From contig JAKSZP010017326.1 in assembly GCA_022478985.1 (NCBI GenBank), positions 1 to 64,000 of the forward strand: 64,000 nucleotides of DNA. Direction: 5' to 3'. The position numbers and the translations under genes were made by a program. This document shows positions 22,027 to 33,237 of this stretch, piece after piece (position 1 is the stretch's first letter; every line of letters starts with the position of its first letter). Under the pieces are notes generated by a model that ran no database searches, was not told where the DNA came from, and was given only the letters and a program-made list of their open reading frames with translations. Origin of the DNA: Massospora cicadina. Its lineage: Eukaryota; Entomophthoromycota; Entomophthoromycetes; Entomophthorales; Entomophthoraceae.

Positions 22027-22386
22027 TAATTCCAAAGTCACCCTTCCTTGGCAGGCTGTGCTTTCAGGAAGCCCACAAGATGGCTATAGTCGATGTCCCA
22101 AGTATTGCTGCATGCTATCAGTCCATTTTGTTGGTTTTTGGGGCCTTCCAACGAAGGGGATGAGGAGCTTGGGGGTTAGCCAGACTGCTGGCGGTTGATG
22201 GCCTCTTGTGCCCACCAGGAGACCTCCAGAGAACCCATTGATTTGATCTGGGGGCTCTGTTTTTTAGTTGATACCTTAAGTTGCTCGCGAAAAAGGTCCT
22301 CTGTCAGAAAAGTCATTAGTTGCTGCACACCTGCCTTTCCAGCTCAGGTACAAGTCCACAGGTATTTCCTTTTTAGGAAAGGGTAG
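22027..22386 (+). other. Internal domain of element M
   Basis: 360 bp without a recognisable coding domain. It begins TAATTCCAAAGTCACCC, where a primer-binding site would lie. This does not match the GGTGCTCACT-type PBS of B2. It ends with a polypurine-like AGGAAAGGGTAG. Confidence 0.75.
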
Positions 22387-23118
22387 TGTAATGATCACAA
22401 TTGCATATGAATCCCATAAGTTTGGGAATTATGAGATTCTTGTGTGTCAATAGTTGCAATTCCATTATTCTGAGTAAGATTTTCCTATTCAGGTTAATAA
22501 TGGAATAAATTTAAATAAATCAGTTCTCCTGATTGGTTGTTCATTCTGAGGTTTTCCTCCATTTCTCCACCGAGTTGCCTGGTTGCCATCAATTGGGAGG
22601 CTTTTGCGCCCCTCATCACCCACAATTCTTCTAGCCTTTTTTGGAAGTATTTCAAAGTGAGTTCAAGCTCCGATGGGCCCTCACTTTAAAATAATATTCC
22701 AACTTTGAGTTCACCTCTTCCAATAAAGGCCACTTTTTGGTAATTTGTTTTATTTAAATTTAATTTATTTAACGTGAGTTTTGGGCCAGCAGATGGCGGT
22801 GCTCCAGGGAAAGGGGGTGGATGCACTGGGCTCCTTTTTGGGGAGGTCTTGCCCTGGTTGGTGGAACCAGAGTGGCCCAATGTGACAGAGGCCAGTTGGC
22901 CACACCTCTGCCTGTTGACCCCATGAGCGGATAGAGGTTTTGGGAGGGACCTCTGCCCAGGGTCCAAGGCAACAGAGGCTGGTGCACCGCACCTCGGCAT
23001 GGCGTGCCTGGCAAGGCTGTCCAATTGGACAGGACCAATTGGAGTTGGTATGGCCATATTTAGGGGTGAGTGGTGTAGGGCCGGTGGCGGACTGGGCCTT
23101 GGGAGCCCAGTCTTGAAT
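22387..23118 (+). repeat. Right LTR of element M
   Basis: Starts TGTAATGATCACAATTGCAT, ends CCAGTCTTGAAT, followed by TTAGT. B2 gag coding resumes after 23123. Confidence 0.86.
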
Positions 23119-23123
23119 TTAGT

Positions 23124-23875
23124 GGCTTGTGGTCAGTTAAATTAGGATGATGCAATTACAGCAGTTATGTCAGCTTTTTATTCTATAATGCAAATGCAAG
23201 TTTATTTGATCAGTGTAAAAAAGTATTTCCAAAGTATTTTGGACAAAGGAGGCCTTATTGGAATTGCCTCCTCTATTCTCCGAAAAACCCTGAGGTTATG
23301 AGTCTCTTAAACCTAGTCGCCCCAAAGTCTATGCTATGCCTGAGAATACTAGGGCGATCCAGTGTAACTACTGTCATCGATATTTTCATACTGAGGATCG
23401 TTGTTTCAGGAAGAAAGCAGATGAGAAGAAGAAAAGAGACAAGCCCAATAAGATTCTCCACTTTGATAATGATATGAGTGCCCAGCAAGAACATCAAAGC
23501 CTGATCAAGTATAATAAAGATGAACATTCTTATTATTCCTTGCCATCCTTGTTGGCTTTATCCTCTCAGTTCAGAAGCTCCATTACCCATATTGACTTCC
23601 GAGTGAATCAAGTCAATGCTAAGGCTATCATAGATACAGGGTCTCCTGTGAATGTTGTTTCATCAAAATTCACCAAGCGGATCAAATTAACGTCCAAAAT
23701 TTCTCACTTTGAAGAATATGGCACAGCTGGACCTCAGAGTACTTGGTCAATTGAAGCTTTTTCATCCCTTCCCCTGAAAATTGGGAAATTAACTTTTACA
23801 ATCCCTGCCATTATACTCAATAACTTGAGTTATGACCTACTTTTAAGGACTCAATTTTTATAAGAATTCGATAAA
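23124..23875 (+). pseudogene. Element B2 Gag zinc knuckle and protease
   Basis: One open frame of 175 codons (23336-23863). CNYCHRYFHTEDRC is a perfect CX2CX4HX4C knuckle followed by a basic tail (FRKKADEKKKRDK). Near residue 97-108 AIIDTGSPVNVVSSKF is an intact retropepsin active site, and SYDLLLRTQFL is the C-terminal block (usual LLLG, with Gly to Arg). Gag-knuckle and protease in one frame indicates a Gag-Pro fusion. Upstream gag (23124-23335) is in other frames. Confidence 0.92.
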
Positions 23876-24335
23876 TTGTCACCCTGACTCATCATTGTCT
23901 CCCTTGAAGTATAGAGTTCCCTTACTTTTATTTAATAATGCTTCTACCTGACGTCATTTATGTCTGCTAGAAGGAACCAAATGGTATTATTCACTTCACT
24001 AACACGTTGAAGATTTCCATATAAAATTACCCCCTACATCAGCTGAAATTGAAGAAGGGATGTCTATTTTTTCCCCAAAAATTTAGTTATTCCGCCAAAA
24101 ACACAGGTAATTGTTTACTCTTCTTTGCGTTTTTAGTTACCAAGGCATTTGTTACAATTTAAGGCATTTTCAACCCTTCTGCTAAAGAACTCTTGCATTG
24201 TCCTGGAGTATTAGTTATGCTTAATCAGGATCATTATCTGTTTTACTGGCAAACCTTACCAATGAGCCAAAATTGATAGATTGAGAGCATCTAATTGCTT
24301 ATGGCAAGTTAATGCCCTTATCTCAGATTTATGAT
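23876..24335 (+). pseudogene. dUTPase-like domain of element B2, eroded
   Basis: Reading about 24081-24120 gives KNLVIPPKTQVIVYSSL (strand with IPPG..LV.T in the family). About 24202-24240 gives PGVLVMLNQDHY, and 24246-24330 gives LANLTNEPKLID, a stop, then EHLIAYGKLMPL. These match the LLANL.NEP...I.A..L order of B1 and E. Position between protease and RT is the same. The catalytic motifs are not visible and several frameshifts occur. Confidence 0.55.
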
Positions 24336-25185
24336 GTTAAACCTTCGGAAGTCTATAAGATTTTGGGATGGAAAGTGATCAGGAAATCCTTACTGTGGGT
24401 CCAGCTATCAGAAAACACCTTACTAAGGAACAGGAGAAACAAGTGCTTCAATTACTAGACGAATATTCTGAAATTTTTGCTAAGCATACTTAAAATTTTG
24501 GGAGTATGAAAGGAGTAATGCACTCTGTTGAAACTGGCAATCACCCTCCTATTTGTGCAAAACCTTATCGTAAGTCTAAAGTAGAAGAAGCCCAAGTTAC
24601 TAAGGAGCTGCATCAATTGTTGGAGGCTGGATTATTAAAACCCTCCAATAGTCCTTGGGCATCTCCATTGTTATTGGTTAAGAAGAAAGATGGTTCCTAC
24701 CAAGTTGTTATGAATTATCACAGACTGAATGCTATTACTCGATAAGATTGTTATCCCTTACCTAGGATTGATGCTCCCCTTAGTTTTTGGATGGATCCGC
24801 CTATTTTTTGGCCATGGACATAGCCAGTGGATACTGGCAAATCGAGTTATCACCAGAAGACCGTGCCAGTGTGCCCTGATATCAAGTGAAGGCTTGTTTG
24901 AACCAGCTCATATGCCTCAAGGATTAAGCAATGCCCCAGCAACCTTCCAAAGGGCCATGGGCAGTATGCTACGGGATCTAAAGCTTACTTGTGTTCTGGT
25001 ATATCTTGATGATATTAAGGTGTTTTCCAAAACTTTTAATGAGCATTTGGATCATCTAAAAGAAGTTTTCAGACGAATTCAGAGCTCTTCCTTAAAACTC
25101 AAACCATCCAAATGTTCATTTTTTCAAAAAAATAGATTTTCTAGGACATCAGGTCTCAGCTAAAAGGATTTGACCCCTCTCAGAT
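24336..25185 (+). pseudogene. Element B2 reverse transcriptase
   Basis: 24506-24745 reads VEAQ-type lead and SNSPWASPLLLVKKKDGSYQ followed by VVMNYHRLNAIT. After a frameshift, AMDIASGYWQIEL (about 24812), then 24880-25130 GLFEPAHMPQGLSNAPATFQ and VLVYLDDIKVFSKTFNEHLD. YLDD is intact (25002-25013). KPSKCSFF then leads to a frameshift. Confidence 0.92.
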
Positions 25186-25830
25186 AAAATATAAGCCATC
25201 CAACGAATGCCTCCTCCTACCTCTCTGCGGGATATTCAAGTCTTTCTTGGCATGGTTAGGTATTACTAGCAATTTATACCAACTTTGCTGATATGGCTGA
25301 ACCCTTAATCCACCTGTTTCAGAAAGGAGTACCCTTCAAGTGAGGATTAGCTCAAGGACAGTCATTCAACTCTCTGCGTACTGCCTTGATTAAAGCACCT
25401 GTTTTAATTCATCCCTAATTTGACAAGCCTTTCTTTTTACATACTGATGCAAGAAATGTCACTATTGGGGCTATCTTATCTCAGTGTGAGGAAGAGAAGA
25501 ATGACCATACCGTCACTTTCTATAGCAAAACGTTGTCAAAGGACGAATAAAATTACAGTGTCACTGAGCGGGAGTGTTTGGCTATAATTTTAGCAATTAA
25601 GCACTTCGTCCTTTTTTATATGGTAACCATTTCACTGTTATTACTGACCACTCTTCCTTAAGATGGTTGCAGAACATGAAGGATTTTGACAAAAGGTTAG
25701 CCCATTGGGCCTTAAGGTTCCAAAATTACGATTTCAGCATTGTTCATCGCTCAGATGCTCAACATCAAAATGCTGATGGGCTGTCACAATTGCCTATTAT
25801 GACCTTAGAACTAGAAAAAGAAGAACCTTA
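25186..25830 (+). pseudogene. Element B2 RT connection and RNase H
   Basis: The connection reads MPPPTSLRDIQVFLGMVRYY around 25205. RNase H: FFLHTDARNVTIGAILSQ (25431-), YSVTERECLAIILAIKHF (25555-), then after a frameshift NMKDFDKRLAHWALRFQNYD followed by FSIVHRSDAQHQNADGLSQL (25670-25790). The catalytic Asp and Glu are present. Confidence 0.9.
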
Positions 25831-26655
25831 TATAATCTTATTGGACGACCTGAGTTGTGGGATTGAGAAACTGAAGAGGATCGTGCCTTTCTAAAATCAA
25901 TAACCAAAGATACTATGATTTGGGACGGAGCTTTGTATAAGAAAGTCAAATCCAGTTGGTTTCCCTTTTTGCATCCCAACTCTAGATTTCACGCTGTGAT
26001 GGAAGGTCATGAACAAGTCGGTCATAGCAGCTTAAAGAAGACTAAAGGATAATTGAAGGCTTGATACTATTGGAACAACATGACTGAATTCATCTGAGAG
26101 ACTCTTGACTCATGTCTTATTTGTAAACGCCATGGAACTACTAACCCTACTTTTCAACACCAAGTTATGCCTCCAACTAAAGCATTTGAGGTGTTTAGCA
26201 TTGACGTTGTAGGTCCTTTTCCACGGGGATTGCATGGACATCAGTATATCATTATGGCTGTCAACCATTTAACTAAATGGGTTGAGGCCATTTCCATCGC
26301 TACCCCCTCGGCTAAGACTACAGCGCTTTACCTATACCAGCATATCATTTCTCAACATGAGTGTCCCAAGGTCCTTATGTCAGATAATGGGACTAACTTC
26401 ACCTCGCAACTTATACAGGAGCTATCCAAATTATTTAACACTTCTCAGAGATTTGTTGTACCATATAATCCATCTACAAATGGGGCCATTGTACGAGTTA
26501 ATGGAACCCTAGTCATGATTCTAAGGAAGATGGCATCCACTGACCCAACTTGGCGGTTTGTTATTTGCCAAGCATTGTTTTCTTATTGGTTAAGGTATTA
26601 TCATATTATCAAAATGTCACCTTTTAAGTGCATATATGGGTAAAATCCTTCAGTC
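25831..26655 (+). pseudogene. Element B2 integrase, zinc-binding and core
   Basis: Zinc region: HAVMEGHEQVGHSSLKKTKG (25991-), then CLICKRHGT. Core in one 158-codon frame (26167-26643): FEVFSIDVVGPFPRGLHGHQ (first Asp), MSDNGTNFTSQLIQELSKLF (second Asp), STNGAIVRVNGTLVMI. The Glu expected in G.IERVN is Val, so the DDE triad is broken although the frame is long. Confidence 0.92.
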
Positions 26656-27040
26656 CCTTCTAGTCTTCAGAAAATCCTCTAGGAAAGCATTCCAGAGAAT
26701 TATGATTTAATTATGAGGAATCTGGATGACTAGATTATTCATCTTCAAGCTCAAGCAATGAAATTGATTGAAACAACCACTCGAAAAGAGACTCAAAGAA
26801 GCTATCAACACAAACCTGCCTTACCTGAATACCAGATTGGGGATTACGTTCTGTACTATCATTCTTGGCCTGGTAGGCAAACTGAAAAATTAAGAACTAA
26901 TTGGTCTGGTCCTTATTAAGGTATATTTTAAAAGGGATTAGAGTATTCAATTGTTCATGTTGATACTGGTATAGTGGTAAATTGTATTCATCCTAGGTTC
27001 CTGAGAAGTCACCCTCCACTGCAATTGAATCTTGAGGGAG
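26656..27040 (+). pseudogene. Element B2 integrase C-terminal domain
   Basis: Reads ALPEYQIGGDYVLYYHSW-type sequence (26818-26870: LPEYQIGDYVLYYHSWPGRQ), NWSGPY, LEYSIVHVDTGIVVNCIHPR and FLRSHPPLQ. This is the GPY/F-type domain after which a purine-rich GAGGGAGGAAG (27034-27044) abuts the 3' LTR. No chromodomain. Confidence 0.85.
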
Positions 27041-27044
27041 GAAG

Positions 27045-27382
27045 TGTCAGGATTTCACCAACTTCAAATATCTCCAAAAATTTCACTCCATCAATTCCCC
27101 TGGCATCATCAGAAGGAGAGAGCAATTTATCTCAATCTATTAAAGTTAATGATTAATCTCATCCTTATCAGCTGATTTTTGATTCAATTGTGCAGAGATT
27201 AATTCGCTCTGATAGATTATGAGCTGTTATGAATCCTATAAATACCCTCTCTTTTTGACAATAAAATTTAGGTTGAATTACAACCTGTATTTTTTTAAAT
27301 TTATAACCTTTTTGGAGAATCCGCTCAGTGTAACTTCAAGAGAAAACCTGCCTTATTGGAAGTGTAAATTAAAACTTCCAGA
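27045..27382 (+). repeat. 3' LTR of element B2
   Basis: 338 bp, same ends as the 5' LTR, followed by GTGAC (27383-27387) and element C pol sequence. Confidence 0.94.
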
Positions 27383-27387
27383 GTGAC

Positions 27388-27959
27388 TAATAACAGATTG
27401 CAGTCTATAAGAGCCTTCCAGCTCATGAGATTAAGGTGGGGTTGAACGTCATGTTAGACATGCAGCACTTGAGCATGCAGATGATCTCATGAAATTTTAA
27501 GTGCAAACGCTCAGGCCCTCATATTACAAAAGAGGATCTGGGGAATGGCGCATTCCGCTTGAAGTTGCCAGACCACTGGAAGCAACACCCCTTCTTCCAC
27601 ATCTCGCAGTTATCCCCATTAAAAGGGGCAATTCCAATATAGCCCAAATACATTATCATCAAGTGATCAGAGGAAGCTGAAGTTGATGCCATACTTAGCT
27701 TCCAACACTCAAGAAGACTGGTCCAGTATTTAGTCTCTTGGAAGGGCTATATGTCTCATGAGAATAGCTGGGTCAGCGCTTGGGACTGCGTGAACTGTTC
27801 AGAGCTTGTCAAGGGCATTCACGCTTCCCACCCTGACACTCCTTGATTTTCCCTAAAGATTGCAATACTGATGGCAATCAAGATACCCAAGGCCCATAAG
27901 AACGTTGCCCTCGCCAAGTCCCCCAGTGGTGACGCTCCCTTCAGAAAAGGGAAGAATAA
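27388..27959 (+). pseudogene. Element C integrase C-terminus, chromodomain and pol tail
   Basis: Reads LGNGAFRLKLPDHWKQHPFF then HISQLSPLKG (IN C-terminal domain, 27540-27630). A largely open chromodomain at about 27676-27845 follows: EAEVDAILSFQHSRRLVQYL, VSWKGYMSHENSWVSAWDC, ELVKGIHASHPDTP. Tyr and Trp of the usual aromatic cage (YLVSWKGY) are kept, as is the C-terminal helix. A tail MAIKIPKAHKNVALAKSP precedes the LTR. In the family such chromodomains bind modified histone H3 and steer integration to heterochromatin. Confidence 0.9.
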
Positions 27960-29252
27960 TATAAGTCTGGTGGAGCGACCTTGTGCTTGGACCAGGTGGT
28001 ATTCCTTTATCCTTCTAAAAAGGGCTCAAAAAGGCCAACAGCCCCCTCATCTCCCAAGGCAACCTCGCCCATGTGGTGTACAAGCAGTAGTTTATGGTTT
28101 ACCTTCTGAAAATTCTGCTACCCATCCATGTGTTAACAACCAAAGAATTGCTAAGGTAGAATGAAGAAATCTGTATCGCAGTTTTGGCAAATTAAAATCA
28201 GCACAAGGTGGATGTGGCAAGTCCCTTCCCTAGGCTAATCTTGAATTTAGCAAAATAAGTTGAAAATATTAAACCTTTCCCTTTGGCGTTAAACTTCAAT
28301 CCACCAAACCCCACAAGTCTAAACGGGCGCCAGAGCAATCAGGTGAAGGAAGGCTGAGCATACCAAACCCAATCCTGACCACTTGGGACTATCCCTATGT
28401 GGGATAGCCCTGGAAGCTCCTGTTACTCATTGAGCGAGACGTTGCCACTCAAACTAGCATAATTGTGTCAAAGCCAGGATTCAGGCATCTGGGGACCAAC
28501 TGATGATGACTTGGCCCGCCGCTGACGCCCTTGGAGTTAGTTTAAATTGAATAGCACCCCACTCAAAGTTCTGCTGGTTTAGGTCAGACACTTGAGTGCC
28601 ACATTCCATGCACCCAAAATTATTCCCAAATTGACTGAGCATCTAAGCAATCATCCCACACAGGGAGTATTGATAGTCAATTTTATCTACAAAAAATTTC
28701 TATTGAAATTCTCATATCCCTAATAAATTCCACTTTTTATAGCTTGATCCCTTCCAGTATTCTGCAACACCTGCTAATGTTGAATTACATGTTGTGCAAA
28801 AATTGGGCCATTGTGGCCATTTTGGCGATTTTGTTGATCTCCGCCATTAACTGGGCTTACCATGCTCGAGACCTCTTAAAGTTTTCTCCACTCGCCAAAG
28901 CAATCTGCCATCCAGATCTCAACATATTGTGGGCAAAATTATCCCTGCTCTGGGAGAGAATCCGCACTCTTGCTGATGGCTCTATCATAACCCCCTCGTA
29001 AGAACCCAAACCTTACATCCCAATCCCACATTTCTCCACACCTGAGCCTGTGGGCTCTGGGGCTGCGACAGCCTGGCTTTTTTTTGGGCTGTTTAACACT
29101 TTAGTGTCTTTTCAAAGCTCAAATTCACCTACCTTATGGACCATTGAAACGTCATCCAAGAATTAGTGCCTCTAGCATTCTAGCTCGGCTTGTGGGTGCT
29201 CTTGCACTTAACAGGCAGGCCGATGTAAACTTTATCTGTCACTTTCCTGAAA
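27960..29252 (+). repeat. 3' LTR of element C
   Basis: Begins TATAAGTCTGGTGG (TG to TA by transition) and ends TTTCCTGAAA. Aligned throughout with 6572-7871. The reading frames at 27871-28164 and 28744-29001 straddle or lie in the LTR and are not genes. Confidence 0.83.
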
Positions 29253-29257
29253 GGCAC

Positions 29258-30157
29258 CCTGGGCAAATAAGCCCATGTGGTAAATGAGAGATGGGGTTTG
29301 GAGTATCCCCTACAAATCACGCCTCTTCCTCCTCTACTCACTACTCAAGAGTTAGTAAGGGAAATTTGGGAGGTGTAAGGAGGTGGCAGTGATCAGAAGC
29401 CATCACTAGAAAATGACTGGCAATGATGTGCCTGAGAGGTTCCCTCCACCAGTTCAAGTTTCACTGGAAGAGATAAATCAGTAATCAATAAGGTTAAATT
29501 GATTGTTTTAATCTAAGACTCAAATATTCTCATCCATCCTTCCCAACCAGTGTTATTACAAAGAAGCCTATACATGACAGGTATAGGTGTTAAACCCTTT
29601 CCTGACTCAATAGAACCTGCCATATGTGGCCTTGCTGTGGGTGCAACCTGCTGTCCATTGGAGAATCGTCATCATTGTGCCAAGCGCAATTGCAGTAGAA
29701 GGTTTATTCCACCTATTGAATTCATTATCAATTTGACTGGGATGATCGAATATGAATCAGTATTGTTAATTATTTAGAATATTATTCTATTGTGATTGAA
29801 TTAAAAAAAATCTTGACAGTAGTTTTCTTAGTCCCAGTTATCTATTCAGTGAGCATATAGGGCACCAGTACCCAACAGGCACTACTGTCACTCTATTTTC
29901 TCCCTTTCTGCTATTTTTGGCTTAAATAAAAATTCTTAAAAGATCCAAATTTATTTGTGAATTTAAGAAGTCCGCTGAATATTTAAAGGCAAAAATTTCC
30001 AATTTTGGGTTTCCCTGGCTAGTACTCACAGTTCCCCTCTTCCTTATTCATCCATTAATATGGATAGCTGTAACTGAGGTATTTTGGCTGGTGCTTTAGG
30101 TTTTCACTAATCCTGAGTTCCAGGTCAGTCTTATTATTATCAGTACGCTCCATAACA
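29258..30157 (+). repeat. 3' LTR of element A, main part
   Basis: Resumes with CCTGGGCAAATAAGC, matching 508 onward, and ends ACGCTCCATAACA, matching 1391-1401. Followed by GAAGA, the right TSD. Confidence 0.82.
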
Positions 30158-30162
30158 GAAGA

Positions 30163-30930
30163 GGTCCGTAAGTTATCACTTGGGGTATCTGGCTCCATTT
30201 AGCATACTTGAACCAGCTATTCAACCTCATGATGAAAATGTGAACTTCACCTGGCCCCTACCAACTGATTTATATAACAGAATTATTGATTAATGCCCTA
30301 CTAAGCCTACCTAGATCCCATTTTAATAATTACCAACTTGACTCCAAATGTAATTTAACAAGTTTTGTCAAAGGATCTATATGCTGCAGAGATCTTTAAA
30401 CAAGGAGAAATTGGTATTAATCCCAAGGATAATATGAAACTTATGTTAAGGCTAACGTTAAAACTAATAAACAAATGTAACAATTTTAATGATACCTTCA
30501 AAAATCACTATGAAAATATAGACACAGATCTCAACTTTTAAATAATTTATACTGCTTCCTACTTTTTTTAGATAAATTGAGGATCTTAACTATAGTATAT
30601 AAACTCTCATCTTATTAAACCCTTTTTAACCTCCATGTAGCTTTAAATATAAATGATACAATCGCTCCATTATATAAATAGATAATGACTCCCTATAAAG
30701 CCTATAAGAAGATATAACTAACGTTTTATAGCCAGTACTATATCAACTGAGTTATATCTCATTGGCAAAAATCTTGTAGGATGCAATCACCTCAGTCTAC
30801 CTATTAGCCCTCTTTAATTTGAGCCATGCTTGAGGCCAAAATTGGCATCATGATATTAGACTCATGCAGTTATAGGGTGGTGGATTAAACCCACAAAAAT
30901 CTTAACTACCAGCATTAGGCCTCCAGAACC
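30163..30930 (+). other. Element J: unassigned 5'/gag-like stretch
   Basis: AT-rich, stop-rich sequence right of element A. One open run near 30350-30540 reads DLYAAEIFKQGEIGINPKDN then MKLMLRLTLKLINKCN. No recognised domain. It precedes protease-like and dUTPase-like remnants, so a gag position is likely. Confidence 0.35.
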
Positions 30931-31870
30931 ACATAGTCCCTTTTTACTATCCAACCTTGATCATCTTAGACACTGACTCTTCCATAGGTAATGTAACTGT
31001 AACCTCTGACCAACGTCAGTGGTCAAGATGCACTTCAAGTCAATAGGATCTTAATGATGGCTTTGGCACTTAACAATCCAATTGCAACCAAGGCTTTACC
31101 CATGGAGATTGCGCAAAAGATGAGATACACTAAAGCGGTTAACTAGAATTATCATTATCAATCATATATACTTAACTAATGCTATAAGGACTTTATATCT
31201 AATAAACCTTCAAAGCTGATGAATTTTTTATGAAACCTGATAAGGGCTCGAAACCTCTGGTTATAGCTCATGCTAGCATAGTAAGAGCATGCTGAACCCG
31301 CTCAAGCATTATCTTAACCTTAAACAGGATGATGAAGATCAGTGAACGTTTAGTTAACCTAAGAATCAGCTATATCAACCATATAAAAGTTTATAAGCCC
31401 TGAGTTTTAGCAAAATGTCAATGTATCTCTCTCTAACTTCAAATTGCATAAAAAAGTTTCTTTAAAGATAAAACTTATGGAGATGTTTATATTAAATGCT
31501 TAAACGTATTTTTTTGGGAAAAATGATAAAGTTCTTTTAGTGCCTTATCCAACCTTCTAAAACTTTTTGGGTTTCCCAGCGACAGTAATCCCTAAGAAGA
31601 ATGAAAACCTTTGATCGTACATTGTTATTATGCTTTTAGAGGAGTGGATAGCATAGCAGGTTGGTTCCTGCTACTACTATGGGTCAGGTTTTTATCAAAC
31701 AGGTTTAAACCCAGATTATGCTAAAAAACTAAGTGCACAATTGTGTCAAGGTTGCTCCAGAATGTTTACTTTTAGATAGCATGCTTTTATCTATTTTTTT
31801 GAGAAACGCTCAACTATAGGAGGTAATATTGATTTGTGTGAAACCTCCTCCTGATACCCCCATTCCATTA
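30931..31870 (+). pseudogene. Element J protease, dUTPase-like and RT remnants
   Basis: In order: TLIILDTDSSIGNVTV (about 30953), a protease loop-like reading. FFMKPDKGSKPLVIAHASIV (about 31227) and FKDKTYGDVYIKCLN (about 31461) fit the dUTPase-like first and third blocks as in element H (YDFTYQGKV). VIPKKNENL (about 31588) and SGFYQTGLNPDYAKKLSAQL (about 31688) fit RT. The order and spacing equal those of H, which makes the weak individual matches more credible. The RT is cut by H at CATTA (31866-31870). Confidence 0.5.
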
Positions 31871-32898
31871 TGTCTATTTATGGTACAAAAGACTTAGTTG
31901 GTCAGAATGAAAATAAAGTCCCAACTGACATGTAGAAAATGAAAGATTATTCAAGTTTAAGCCCCTTTTTATATGTTTTATTGGGCCTAAAATTCCTGAT
32001 GACAAACGCCCATATATAACACCTGACCACCAAAATAAATTGACAGCTGGTCAGCGTGACGTCAGAGGACAAGAAAGTATAAATACTAGACCTAAAGACT
32101 ATGAGCATAATGTCACAGATGATGCCTCAGAGGAACCTTCTGTTATATATCTAGGTAAAACTGCTAATGATGGGATAATTACCAAAATCCATCTGAAAGA
32201 ATATCCCCTGTTTTAAAGATTAGAAATGCTAATATTAGCAAAAAGGGATGTATATTTATTTTTTGCAAAATTTATCAATTGATACAACAAGTGTACCCAT
32301 GCAGCAGTGACATCCACTAGAGCCACAAGAACAGGAGCATTAAGAGAAGAAGCCATGAACTCACAATCAGGCCAGAGACCTGTATATTCTAAGAAAAAAG
32401 CCCAAAAGATCCAACAGATCAAAGAACTGGATTCCACTGGGCATGAAACCAAGAAGCAAATGTACATTGGCATTATAAAAGAATTATGTTAAACATTAAA
32501 CCAAATACTACTTCAAACACCACATATTCCCAAGAAACTAACTAACTCTCAATTATTCTATCAAAAAATGACGTCTTTCACAGTTTATGCCCTTACAATT
32601 GTCATTTCATTTGGGGTTTATAAAAGATATATATTATATTGTAAAGGTTCATACCTAAAATTCCTGTTGTCTGCAGAGGTTGAGAGAGTTCTGGTGTGCT
32701 CAAGAGCAGCCCTGTTAAGTCTAATTCTAGTGCTTCATCATGGTTGGACATGCTTGGAATCTTAAAAAAAATTCCTATTTACGCAAAGATAGACCTCTGA
32801 TTCGTCTGTTGGCCCATATGTAAACAAAAAATAATTTATTGTCAGGGCTAAACAACTCCATCAGCACCCCCTGATTGAGCGTGCCACTTTGGCATTAA
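31871..32898 (+). repeat. 5' LTR of element H
   Basis: Starts TGTCTATTTATGG. The end is set by the PBS-like TAGTGCTCACCACA at 32900. Short reading frames inside (32307-32492) have weaker counterparts in the 3' LTR (39619-39813) and are not supported as genes. Confidence 0.72.
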
Positions 32899-32899
32899 C

Positions 32900-32917
32900 T
32901 AGTGCTCACCACATGTT
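32900..32917 (+). promoter_or_regulatory. Primer-binding-site-like sequence of H
   Basis: TAGTGCTCACCACATGTT matches the B1 PBS over its first 14 bases with one change, then diverges. Confidence 0.55.
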
Positions 32918-32949
32918 GCATAACTGAAAGATTGCATAGACTTCCTTGA

Positions 32950-33237
32950 TTATATCTAGATGTTTAGCGTGGAGAATAATTATCAAAAGATTTGATTCAG
33001 AAGAATATGTACCAAATGATTAACAGATTGAAGATCCATATAGCTATCTTGACTAATCAGTTAGGAAGAGTCATGTTATCACCAGCACAGGAAAGACTCA
33101 AGGAGCTGGATATTAAAGTGAGAGAGAAGCTAGAGTTCTTGGATAATGATAACAACAAAACTGTACAGAGATTAAATTCAATATTTACCAAGCTAGAAAG
33201 TCATGCTAATCAGTTAGATTTCTTAAAGCAGGACGTG
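32950..33237 (+). pseudogene. Element H Gag, N-terminal helical part
   Basis: The 32992-33237 reading MYQMINRLKIHIAILTNQLG, ERLKELDIKVREKLEFLDND and LNSIFTKLESHANQLDFLKQ has a heptad pattern. Cut at ACGTG by the solo LTR; the Gag frame resumes at 33989 with DFMQL. Confidence 0.65.

Larger units (their letters stand above)
21296..23118 (+). mobile_element. Element M: TRIM-like non-autonomous LTR element
   Basis: Two direct repeats of 731 and 732 bp (21296-22026, 22387-23118) start TGTAATGAT and flank only 360 bp of internal sequence. TSD CTAGT (21291-21295) / TTAGT (23119-23123), one transition apart. A purine tract AGGAAAGGGTAG precedes the second LTR. No RT, protease or Gag is encoded. GC content is visibly higher than around it. 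The LTRs are long for a classic TRIM, so small LARD is an alternative label. Confidence 0.88.
19190..27382 (+). mobile_element. Element B2: Ty3/Gypsy retrotransposon with collagen-like Gag
   Basis: LTRs of 342 and 338 bp (19190-19531, 27045-27382) begin TGTCAGGATTTCACCA and end AACTTCCAGA. Perfect TSD GTGAC at 19185-19189 and 27383-27387. It is inserted after the integrase core of element C. Internal order: long gag with collagen-like block, (TRIM-like M), CCHC plus protease, dUTPase-like, RT, RNase H, integrase. No chromodomain. Several frames stay open for over 100 codons, so it is one of the younger copies. Confidence 0.95.
6572..29252 (+). mobile_element. Element C: chromodomain Ty3/Gypsy element carrying B1 and B2
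   Basis: Two LTRs of 1300 and 1293 bp align over their whole length (6572-7871 and 27960-29252). TSD GACAT (6567-6571) / GGCAC (29253-29257), two transitions apart. Removing B1 and B2 leaves about 7.0 kb. Order: gag, protease, RT, RNase H (split by B1), integrase, (B2), integrase C-terminus, chromodomain. It is inserted in the 3' LTR of its own relative A. The catalytic motifs DMGA (protease) and YIND (RT) are damaged. Confidence 0.85.
415..30157 (+). mobile_element. Element A: chromodomain Ty3/Gypsy retrotransposon, interrupted by C and a solo LTR
   Basis: Bounded by LTRs of about 990 bp that start TGTAAGCC and end in ACA: 415-1401, and a split 3' LTR at 6476-6571 plus 29258-30157. The TSD is GGAGA/GAAGA, one transition apart. 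The internal order is gag remnant, protease, RT, RNase H, integrase, chromodomain, all on the plus strand and all broken. Element C (6572-29252) is inserted 96 bp into the 3' LTR, and a minus-oriented solo LTR (3684-4804) sits after RNase H. Without insertions it is about 5.9 kb. A and C are the same family: their protease, IN C-terminus, chromodomain and pol tail align closely. Confidence 0.85.

Noticed and set aside
22195..22386. 63-codon plus frame in the interior of M as a possible gene.
   Set aside because: Short, no motif, and ends in the purine tract just before the LTR.
21648..23057. Long minus-strand open frames (105-123 codons) recurring at 21648-22041 and 22686-23057.
   Set aside because: They are the same sequence in the two LTRs of element M. 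Repetition comes from LTR duplication and no domain is recognisable.
32307..32492. Lysine-rich frame in the 5' LTR of H as a regulatory protein.
   Set aside because: The 3' LTR counterpart is not conserved as a frame.
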